A DNA stretch of 33,009 bases from assembly GCA_021734125.1 (NCBI GenBank), contig JAIPJN010000006.1:1-33009 (forward strand), read 5' to 3'. The notes under the pieces were generated by a model, which made no database searches, was not told the DNA's origin, and saw only the letters and a program-made list of their open reading frames with translations. Source of the stretch: Patescibacteria group bacterium. Lineage in GTDB: Bacteria; Patescibacteriota; Patescibacteriia; JAGPKW01. This document shows positions 1 to 8,226 of this stretch, piece by piece. Both the position numbers and the translations under genes were made by a program. How positions within the stretch are numbered: position 1 is the first letter of the stretch; each line of letters opens with the position of its first letter.

Positions 1-3
1 GTA

Positions 4-25
4 GGAACGCGCCACGGCGCGTTCC
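4..25. repeat. Family A palindrome (GGAACGCGCC-AC-GGCGCGTTCC)
   Basis: 10-bp perfect arms with 2-nt centre, flanked by GTA...CAC; recurs in window. Confidence 0.9.
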
Positions 26-132
26 CACAATCAATAATTATTATATTAATATTATTAAACAAATTACACGGTTTATTTCGGATTATTTAATGTGCGTTTT
101 AATTTTAAATTAATATTTTTTACATTTAAAAA

Positions 133-154
133 GGAACGCGCCATGGCGCGTTCC
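133..154. repeat. Family A palindrome (GGAACGCGCC-AT-GGCGCGTTCC)
   Basis: Same arms as copy at 4-25; downstream AT-rich flank also duplicated. Confidence 0.9.
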
Positions 155-190
155 CATAATCAATAATTATTATTAATATTATTAAATAAA

Positions 191-979
191 TTATACAAAT
201 TTTTCATTTTCTAGTTTTTCTAAAGTTAATTGATACCCATAATTTATAAGTTCCTTATAATTCTTTTTTCTAAAATCTAATGAATTTATTGCTATGTCTG
301 GATTTAATGATAATAATTTTATTTTTTTCATATTTTTAAAATAATGTATATCTTCAATACTTTCTTTTCTTTGCATTATTTTTATAGAATTTTTTAATAC
401 TGAAATTCTATCATTTTTATTTATTTCTAATAAAGACATATCTAAATTAGAAAGTAATATGTGTTTATTCTTTTTTATTAACTTTATCGGGGTATTATCC
501 AATATTCCGCCATCACTTAAATATTTACCATCTATTTCTACTGGCGGAAAAATTCCAGGTATTGCCATACTAGAAATTAAAGCAGGGAAAAGAGGACCAT
601 CTTTAAATATAATTTCCTCACCCGTATTTATATCTGTTGCATTAAATGATAATGGGATTTTTAAATCAGAAAAATTATCAGCTTTTATAAAAGTTTTTAG
701 AAATTTTATTAGATTTTCAACAGTTTTTTTATCAGAAAATTCTAACTTAGTTAAAATTTTTAATAAATTTAATTCTCCTAAAATTTTATTAAAATCAATT
801 TGTGGATCAGAACAATAAACAGCGCCTATAATTGCACCTATTGATGTTCCTGATATTTCTGTTATCTTTATATTTTTTTCTTTTAAAGCTTTTAAGACTC
901 CAATATGAAAAAACCCTCTAGCTCCACCACCACCTAATACTAATCCTACTTTTTTTATGTTTTTTTTAAATAAAATCAT
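191..979 (-). CDS. Patatin-like phospholipase (RssA-type)
   Basis: GGGGARGFFHIG oxyanion motif and GTSIGAI nucleophile motif; SDGGILDNTP. Confidence 0.85.
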   Translation of the reverse strand: MILFKKNIKKVGLVLGGGGARGFFHIGVLKALKEKNIKITEISGTSIGAIIGAVYCSDPQIDFNKILGELNLLKILTKLEFSDKKTVENLIKFLKTFIKADNFSDLKIPLSFNATDINTGEEIIFKDGPLFPALISSMAIPGIFPPVEIDGKYLSDGGILDNTPIKLIKKNKHILLSNLDMSLLEINKNDRISVLKNSIKIMQRKESIEDIHYFKNMKKIKLLSLNPDIAINSLDFRKKNYKELINYGYQLTLEKLENEKFV

Positions 980-1084
980 TATTTTTTAATTATTTTTTCT
1001 ATCTTATTATAACATTTATTTTTTTATTTAAATATTTTTTAAAAAAATTAGCTTTTTTTAATATAATTTTAATCTAAAATTTAT

Positions 1085-1245
1085 TTTACTAAGGAGCCTT
1101 TTTATGGTAAAATTCTATCGTGAAAATTGAATACCAACTGCGACATCAAGATCCTCATCGAGTGACCTTCGTCGCAGTTGGTTTTTAAGAACCATATTGC
1201 ATGGTTTTTAAGCTCGTGGGGATCTTTGTGTTCCTCAAAAAAATT
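1085..1245 (+). ncRNA. Candidate structured RNA or structured 5' leader of unknown family
   Basis: Perfect 12-bp stem ACCAACTGCGAC (1133-1144) / GTCGCAGTTGGT (1171-1182); 11-bp stem TTAAGAACCAT (1185-1195) / ATGGTTTTTAA (1201-1211) with one G.U; GC content above surroundings; no long ORF. Confidence 0.45.
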
Positions 1246-1268
1246 ATTATTATATTATTTTTTTAGAG

Positions 1269-1463
1269 ATGAAAAAAATACAAAAAACATTCGATGAAAT
1301 TTTAGAAAACACTAGAAATATTAAGTCAAAAGACTTAATTACTTATTATAATTTAGAAAATAAAAATGATGAATTTAAAAATGCTTATAATAGGGGAGTT
1401 GAAGATGCTAAAGAAAGGTTTTTAACTTTTTTAACCGTATTTTCTATAAAAAATAACTTATAA
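1269..1463 (+). CDS. Small hypothetical protein
   Basis: 64-aa ORF, charged, no recognised motif. Confidence 0.4.
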   Translation: MKKIQKTFDEILENTRNIKSKDLITYYNLENKNDEFKNAYNRGVEDAKERFLTFLTVFSIKNNL

Positions 1464-1517
1464 ATTATTTTATATAAAATCAATTATTATTAATAATCCA
1501 AATATTTATCATAAAAA

Positions 1518-1539
1518 GGGGCCAGCGATCGCTGGCCCC
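1518..1539. repeat. Family A palindrome variant GGGGCCAGCGATCGCTGGCCCC; possible terminator of the minus-strand rplS operon
   Basis: Perfect 22-nt palindrome followed by TAC; on the minus strand followed by TTTTTATG. Confidence 0.85.
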
Positions 1540-1558
1540 TACATATTTTTTATATATT

Positions 1559-2092
1559 TTATATTGTTTCATATTTTAATTTTCTTCTTTTTTTGTTTCT
1601 TACAAAAAGAATTTTTGATTTCTTTACTTTGTTTAAATTCTTAAGAAGTTCTACTTTTTCTATAGAAGGTAAATTTATTGGATAAATTTTTTCCACAACA
1701 TGTCCAGTTTTATATTCTTTTCTAACTGTAAATGTAGCACCTGTTTGATTTCCATGTTTTCTTCTAATAACTAAACCTTCAAAGGCTTGGGTTCTAATTT
1801 TTTCTTTTCCTTTTGAATCTACTTCAGATATTTTCTGATAAACCTTAATATACATACCTGTTTTTATTTCTGAAGTTGAAATAATATTTTTGTCTTTAAC
1901 TGTTTTTTCTTTAACAGAATTCTTTTCTGTTTCTACTTTTTTTTCATTTTTTTCAGTTGAATTTTCTTTTATTGCTGTTTTTTCTTCACCTTCTTTAGCA
2001 GAATTATTTTCATTTACTTCTTTTTGTTCTTTTTTTATTTCTAAATCTTTTTCTTGAGATTTAGGTTTTTGTGTTGTTTTTTCTTCTGACAT
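1559..2092 (-). CDS. rplS: 50S ribosomal protein L19 with long charged N-terminal extension
   Basis: L19 core: IKTGMYIKVYQKI...RTQAFEGLVIRRKHGNQTGATFTVRKEY...GHVVEKIYPINLPSIEKVELL. Confidence 0.9.
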   Translation of the reverse strand: MSEEKTTQKPKSQEKDLEIKKEQKEVNENNSAKEGEEKTAIKENSTEKNEKKVETEKNSVKEKTVKDKNIISTSEIKTGMYIKVYQKISEVDSKGKEKIRTQAFEGLVIRRKHGNQTGATFTVRKEYKTGHVVEKIYPINLPSIEKVELLKNLNKVKKSKILFVRNKKRRKLKYETI

Positions 2093-2711
2093 ATTCTTTA
2101 TATTCTTTAATGATAATATTGGATAAATTATCCGGCATTGTATTATTAATTTTTATATAATCTTCATCTTTTTCTCCAAAATAATTTCTGAAAACTTGAA
2201 TTTTGTTTTCAGATTTTTGGGTAAAGTGAGTATATATTACGAAATTATATATTGAAAGATTATTTATGTCAACTTTATATAATTTCTTATATCTTTTTAC
2301 TTCAGATTTTCTTCTTTTTATAGTTTCTTTTTCTACTATTTTAATTTTTTTATTTTCTCTTTTTGCAATTCTATTTACTCTTACAGAAAAATCTCCTTGC
2401 ATATACACTTTAAAAGATTCAATATTTTCCTTTTCTAACAAAATTCCAGCCATTCTAGTGGGAACTACAATATTATTATTATTTTTACAATACTCAATAA
2501 CTCTATCATCTATTTCATAGTCTATTTCTGGGTGTTTTTTTATATATTTTGAAAAAAATACATCTTCTGAAATACCTTTTTCTTTCGCTATTTGTCTTGC
2601 TATATCACCTGAAGAAATAAGTTTATAATTCAATTTTTTTGCTATCATTTCAGCTATTGTTGATTTTCCACATCCAGGTTTACCGGTTATTGTAATAATA
2701 TTTTTATCCAT
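2061..2711 (-). CDS. Cytidylate kinase-like P-loop kinase
   Basis: ITGKPGCGKSTIAEMIAKKLNYKLISSGDIAR (Walker A and CMK-like N-terminus). Confidence 0.75.
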   Translation of the reverse strand: MDKNIITITGKPGCGKSTIAEMIAKKLNYKLISSGDIARQIAKEKGISEDVFFSKYIKKHPEIDYEIDDRVIEYCKNNNNIVVPTRMAGILLEKENIESFKVYMQGDFSVRVNRIAKRENKKIKIVEKETIKRRKSEVKRYKKLYKVDINNLSIYNFVIYTHFTQKSENKIQVFRNYFGEKDEDYIKINNTMPDNLSNIIIKEYKEYVRRKNNTKT

Positions 2712-3396
2712 TTTCTAAAGTTTTTAAAAAATTTTTTAATTCTTCTGGAAGTTCTATTTTTATTTTTTGTTTATCTCCATATATATCAATAAATTCTAAG
2801 TAATATGAATGAAGAAATAATCTATTTAATTTATTTGGTATTTTTATAGACTTTGGTTTATATACATTGTCACCAGCTATATATCTAGAAATAGATTGGG
2901 CATGAATTCTTATTTGATGTGTTCTTCCAGTTTTAATAGCAGCTTCTATCAAACAAAATTTCTTATAATTTTGCACTACTTTTATTTTAGTAACTGCTTC
3001 TTTTGCTTTGTCATTATCTGTAACACAAAATTTTGATTTATTTGTTTTTGATCTTCCTATTTTATTTTCTATTGTAAGATCTGAATATATATTTCCATGA
3101 ACTAAAGCTAAATATTTTTTAATAATTTTTCTATCTTTAAAAAGATTTTTAAAATATAAAAATCCCTCTTGAGTTCTAGCTATTATCATTAATCCTGAAG
3201 TGTTTTTATCTAATCTATGAACTATTCCTGGTCTTAATTCTGATTCTCCTATATTTTCAATTTCTGGATATTTTTCAATTAAAAAATCTACTAATGTAGC
3301 TTCAGGATATTTTTCATTAGCTTTATGGACAGTTAACCCAGACGGTTTATTTATAATAATATAATCTTTTGTTTCTTTTATTATTTCTATATTCAT
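2704..3396 (-). CDS. RluA-family pseudouridine synthase
   Basis: INKPSGLTVH, GIVHRLDKNTSGLMIIA, GRTHQIRIH motifs. Confidence 0.9.
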   Translation of the reverse strand: MNIEIIKETKDYIIINKPSGLTVHKANEKYPEATLVDFLIEKYPEIENIGESELRPGIVHRLDKNTSGLMIIARTQEGFLYFKNLFKDRKIIKKYLALVHGNIYSDLTIENKIGRSKTNKSKFCVTDNDKAKEAVTKIKVVQNYKKFCLIEAAIKTGRTHQIRIHAQSISRYIAGDNVYKPKSIKIPNKLNRLFLHSYYLEFIDIYGDKQKIKIELPEELKNFLKTLENG

Positions 3397-3482
3397 TTTA
3401 TTTTATTTTATTATTACATAATAGCAGAATTAGTGTATTTTTGGAACTTTAAGATTATAAAAAAAAATGTTAGAATTATCAC

Positions 3483-4688
3483 ATGTTAGATGATAAAAAA
3501 ACAAAAGAAATTATAGAAAATAATATATTTACAGTTTCTTCTTTTTTGGATCTTTTAAATTTAACTATAAAACAAATTAAAGTAAAAGTTCAAGGAGAAG
3601 TTGTACAACTTACTAAAAACACAGCTAAAGGCCATGTTTATTTTTCTATTAAAGATAAAAAAGATAATGCAGTAATGAATTGTGCTATTTGGAAATTTAA
3701 TTATCAAAAATCTTCTATAGATTTAGAAGAAGGTATGGAAATTGTTGTAAATGGTAATTCTAATATTTATAAACCTAATGGTAGATTTACTTTTATTGCG
3801 AATACTGTTGAACTTCTTGGAGAAGGAGCTCTTAAAAAAGCTTATGATGAATTAAAATTAAAACTTGAAAAAGAGGGTTTAATGGATGAAGATAAAAAAA
3901 AGATTATTCCTAAATTTCCTAAAAAAATTGGTGTTATTACTTCAAGAAGTGGTGCTGTTATAAATGATCTTTTAAATAATCTTGGTAATTATGGATATCA
4001 AGTTAAATTAATTCATTCTAGCGTAGAAGGTGCTGAAGCTATTCATGATCTTCTTCCTGCTATAAAAACTATGAAATGTAAAGATATAGATGTTTTGTGT
4101 ATTTTAAGAGGGGGAGGATCACTTGAATCTTTTGCCTCTTTTAATAATGAAAATTTTATAAGAGAAGTTGCTAATTTTCCAGTTCCTGTAATTTCTGGCT
4201 TGGGACATGATAAAGATATTCCTCTTACAGCTCTTGTATCTGATTATTATTCTTCTACTCCAACTGGAGTTGCATCTTATCTTAATGATTCTTGGAATAA
4301 GGCTAAAATAAATATTGATTCTTATGAAAAATTAGTAAAAAGTAAATTTGAAAATTATATTAATATTTTAAATTCTAAGATTTTAGAATCTGAATTTAAG
4401 ATTAAATCATATATTAAAGAAATTACTAATTTTTATGATAATTTTTTATATAAATTATCTACTTATTTAAAAAATATTAAAACTAAGATAGGTGAGCTTG
4501 AATACAAAACAGAAAATTTTAGAAAAAATATTGAATCAAATAATCCTGAAAAACATTTAAAATTAGGTTATTCTATTATTAGAGATAAAGATGGAAAAAT
4601 AGTAAGTAAAAAAGAAAATATAAAAATAAAAGAGGATTTTTCTGTTACTCTTAGTGATGGAAATATAATAGGGGAGAGAATAAAATAA
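3483..4688 (+). CDS. xseA: Exodeoxyribonuclease VII large subunit
   Basis: OB-fold N-terminus, IGVITSRSGAVINDLL, RGGGSLESFASFN, GLGHDKDIPLTALVSD. Confidence 0.93.
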   Translation: MLDDKKTKEIIENNIFTVSSFLDLLNLTIKQIKVKVQGEVVQLTKNTAKGHVYFSIKDKKDNAVMNCAIWKFNYQKSSIDLEEGMEIVVNGNSNIYKPNGRFTFIANTVELLGEGALKKAYDELKLKLEKEGLMDEDKKKIIPKFPKKIGVITSRSGAVINDLLNNLGNYGYQVKLIHSSVEGAEAIHDLLPAIKTMKCKDIDVLCILRGGGSLESFASFNNENFIREVANFPVPVISGLGHDKDIPLTALVSDYYSSTPTGVASYLNDSWNKAKINIDSYEKLVKSKFENYINILNSKILESEFKIKSYIKEITNFYDNFLYKLSTYLKNIKTKIGELEYKTENFRKNIESNNPEKHLKLGYSIIRDKDGKIVSKKENIKIKEDFSVTLSDGNIIGERIK

Positions 4689-4702
4689 ATTAACTAAAAA
4701 AT

Positions 4703-4912
4703 ATGTCTGAAAATAAAGTAGATTTATCAAAAAATTTAAAAAAATTAGAGGAAATTTCTTCTTGGTTTGAAAATCAAAAAGAACTTAATGTAGAGGAGGG
4801 TTTAAAAAAAGTAAAAGAAGCTTTAGGTTTGGTAAAAGAGAGTAAAAAAGAACTTCAAAATGTAAAAAATGAATTTGAGGAAATAGAAAAAGAGTTTGAG
4901 GAAGAAAAATAA
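4703..4912 (+). CDS. xseB: Exodeoxyribonuclease VII small subunit
   Basis: 69 aa, directly downstream of xseA; LKKLEEISSWFENQKELNVEEGLKKVKEA pattern. Confidence 0.75.
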   Translation: MSENKVDLSKNLKKLEEISSWFENQKELNVEEGLKKVKEALGLVKESKKELQNVKNEFEEIEKEFEEEK

Positions 4913-4917
4913 TTTTT

Positions 4918-5215
4918 TATTTTATAATTTATGTAGGGGCGCACATTGTGCGCCCATTTAATTTAAAAAATAATGTTTTATTTTATGATTTATGTAGGGG
5001 CGCACATTGTGCGCCCGTTTAATTTAAAAAATAATTTTTTATTTTATAATTTATGTAGGAACGCGCCGTGGCGCGTTCCATTTTTGTCTATTAATGTTTT
5101 TATATAAAATTGCACGTTTATTTTCATGTGCGTTTAATTTAAAAAATAATGTTTTATTTTATAATTCATGTGGGAACGCGCCATGGCGCGTTCCACCCAA
5201 TTTTATCCATTAATG
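4918..5215. repeat. Intergenic palindrome array (four family A palindromes plus one family B hairpin)
   Basis: GGGCGCACA-T-TGTGCGCCC at 4937-4955 and 4998-5016; GGAACGCGCC-NN-GGCGCGTTCC at 5058-5079 and 5173-5194; GCACGT/ATGTGC hairpin at 5112-5131. Confidence 0.9.
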
Positions 5216-5261
5216 TTTTTATATAAAAATCCTCCAAATGTCCTTGCATATTCCACATCTA

Positions 5262-5290
5262 TTGACATTTTATATAAAATATGTTATATT
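5262..5290 (+). promoter_or_regulatory. Sigma-70-type promoter with extended -10
   Basis: TTGACA (5262-5267), 17-nt spacer ending TGT, TATATT (5285-5290). Confidence 0.8.
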
Positions 5291-5314
5291 ATATATATCT
5301 TAAAAATCAAAAAA

Positions 5315-5342
5315 TCCCTAATAAAAATAGGGGGTGTGGAGG
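5315..5342 (+). promoter_or_regulatory. Leader hairpin followed by SD
   Basis: TCCCTA-ATAAAAA-TAGGGG hairpin, then GGAGG at 5338-5342, ATG at 5347. Confidence 0.65.
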
Positions 5343-5346
5343 AATT

Positions 5347-6066
5347 ATGAAAAAGGTATTATTTTTTTTGGTGATTTTTTTCTTTTCTGTCAGTTTCATC
5401 AGTGCTGAGACGCTGGTGAATTTCAATGTGATAAATATTCTCGCCGTTCCTTTCGATCAGCGAGAAGACATGAATAAATATGACCAGGAAAGGATTAATA
5501 ACCTGGTCATGTTAGAAGCATCTCTTAAAAAACCTCTAACGAAAAAATTGGAGGTTGAGTTTATTTTGAATCCCTATATAGTCCAAGAAGGACTTATAGG
5601 GATCAATTTCAAACCCATATTATCATTATATGGGTTTGAAGGATTAAGGTTCGGACTTGCTTCAGAGTGGAAGCTTGCCGAGCCAGGGTGCTCAAGTTTT
5701 TATTGGGTACCTAAAATCTCCCTTCTTGTTTCATATAAGAAAGGGGATTTTAAAATAAGTTCTTCTGTTAATTTGGCAGAAGAACAATTTGGAGGTTTTT
5801 TTACTTATCATATAGGTAAAGAAACCTATTTAAAAAGCTTTGTGAAGTTTCCCTTCACAAAGCTGGAGATTCCCATTTATGACTCCTATGGAGTCATAAC
5901 TGATTGGGGTAATTCAGGATTTACCCCAGAAATTGGATTTAAGGTAATTAAATCCAACCTAATAATCGGTGCTGAAATACAGCCTGATTATTGGGCAAAT
6001 CTTGAAGGAAACCCTATGTACACATTAAAAGTGTGTGTAGGGTATTCATTTTCTAAAGAATTGTAA
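5347..6066 (+). CDS. Secreted or envelope protein of unknown function (239 aa, signal peptide, alternating beta-strand pattern), hairpin-dense coding sequence
   Basis: Start corrected from the track (5281 lies inside the -10 region): MKKVLFFLVIFFFSVSFISAETLV...; SD at 5338. Confidence 0.85.
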   Translation: MKKVLFFLVIFFFSVSFISAETLVNFNVINILAVPFDQREDMNKYDQERINNLVMLEASLKKPLTKKLEVEFILNPYIVQEGLIGINFKPILSLYGFEGLRFGLASEWKLAEPGCSSFYWVPKISLLVSYKKGDFKISSSVNLAEEQFGGFFTYHIGKETYLKSFVKFPFTKLEIPIYDSYGVITDWGNSGFTPEIGFKVIKSNLIIGAEIQPDYWANLEGNPMYTLKVCVGYSFSKEL

Positions 6067-6108
6067 TTGTTTGAATCAACCATAGTTGGTTTCTACATAT
6101 ACAATTCT

Positions 6109-6143
6109 ATTCCGTTTAACGTAATGTTAAGCGGAATTTTTTT
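6109..6143 (+). terminator. Rho-independent terminator
   Basis: ATTCCGTTTAAC-GTAAT-GTTAAGCGGAAT (12 bp, one G.U) then a T run. Confidence 0.85.
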
Positions 6144-6176
6144 ATTGTAAAATATAGTTTTATTATATAAATTCCC

Positions 6177-6204
6177 GTAGTGACCAACGATCGTTGGTCA
6201 CTAC
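6177..6204. repeat. Family A palindrome variant GTAGTGACCAACGATCGTTGGTCACTAC
   Basis: Perfect 28-nt palindrome with GTAG...CTAC ends. Confidence 0.9.
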
Positions 6205-6287
6205 AATATTTTAATAAAAAACGTTTAATTTTGTAATTTCATTTTTAAATATAATTAATTTTAAAAATAACGTTTTTATATAAAATT

Positions 6288-6307
6288 GCACGTTTATTTT
6301 TACGTGT
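6288..6307 (+). repeat. Family B hairpin GCACGT-TTATTTTT-ACGTGT
   Basis: Same loop as the copy at 5112-5131; flanked by TTTTTATATAAAATT. Confidence 0.7.
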
Positions 6308-6529
6308 ATTTTTTATAAATTATATTTTTATTTTAAACAAAAAAACATTCATAAATGAATGTTTAATTGCAAAGTATAAGCCTAATAAAAGGTTTTACAC
6401 TTAAATAAATGGTAGAAATACGAGAGTTTGGCAAAAAATTTTGCCTGAAAACCAGATAAATCTGATTTCCCACTTTCATAAGGAAAGTGCGACCTGAATC
6501 TTTTCAAAGAAAAGACTCAAATCTCCCTA

Positions 6530-8010
<1,481 letters not shown>

Positions 8011-8092
8011 AAAAAGAATTGAATTGATTTATACTCTGAATTTCCACCATTTATTTAAATGTAAAATAGCCTTCCAATTCGGCATTGATAAT

Positions 8093-8120
8093 ATTCTATC
8101 ATCTTTTTAAATTCTGTCAA
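8093..8120 (-). promoter_or_regulatory. Probable rRNA promoter
   Basis: Minus strand TTGACA (8115-8120), 16-nt spacer, TG-A-TAGAAT (8093-8098). Confidence 0.65.
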
Positions 8121-8212
8121 TAGCTTACAATCGCTTTATTTGAATTAAATTTGAAATAATAATTTTTTATAATAATTATATTTTATTAGTTAGCGTTTAA
8201 ATATTATTATGT

Positions 8213-8218
8213 TATAAT
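8213..8218 (+). promoter_or_regulatory. -10 element of an apparently leaderless gene
   Basis: TGTTATAAT with only 8 nt to the ATG at 8227. Confidence 0.6.
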
Positions 8219-8226
8219 ATTGGTAT

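Noticed and set aside
459-818. Antisense ORFs 459-818, 2266-2520, 12706-12927, 16169-16378, 16409-16723 and 27002-27214
   Set aside because: All overlap well-supported genes on the opposite strand; low-complexity translations without motifs.
1085-1245. tmRNA, SRP RNA or 6S RNA at this position
   Set aside because: No tRNA-like domain, no SRP apical loop and no 6S-like open-complex mimic recognised; kept as unassigned.
1518-1539. GCGATCGC as a HIP1-type element
   Set aside because: Only one copy in the window and best explained as the centre of one palindrome variant.
4933-5194. Possible CRISPR array
   Set aside because: Units are palindromes in duplicated AT flanks, with differing cores and no unique spacers; no cas genes in the window.
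5168-5350. ORF 5168-5350 and the upstream start (5281) of the 261-aa ORF
   Set aside because: 5168-5350 runs through a palindrome and the promoter; 5281 lies within the -10 region, so the SD-preceded ATG at 5347 is the real start.
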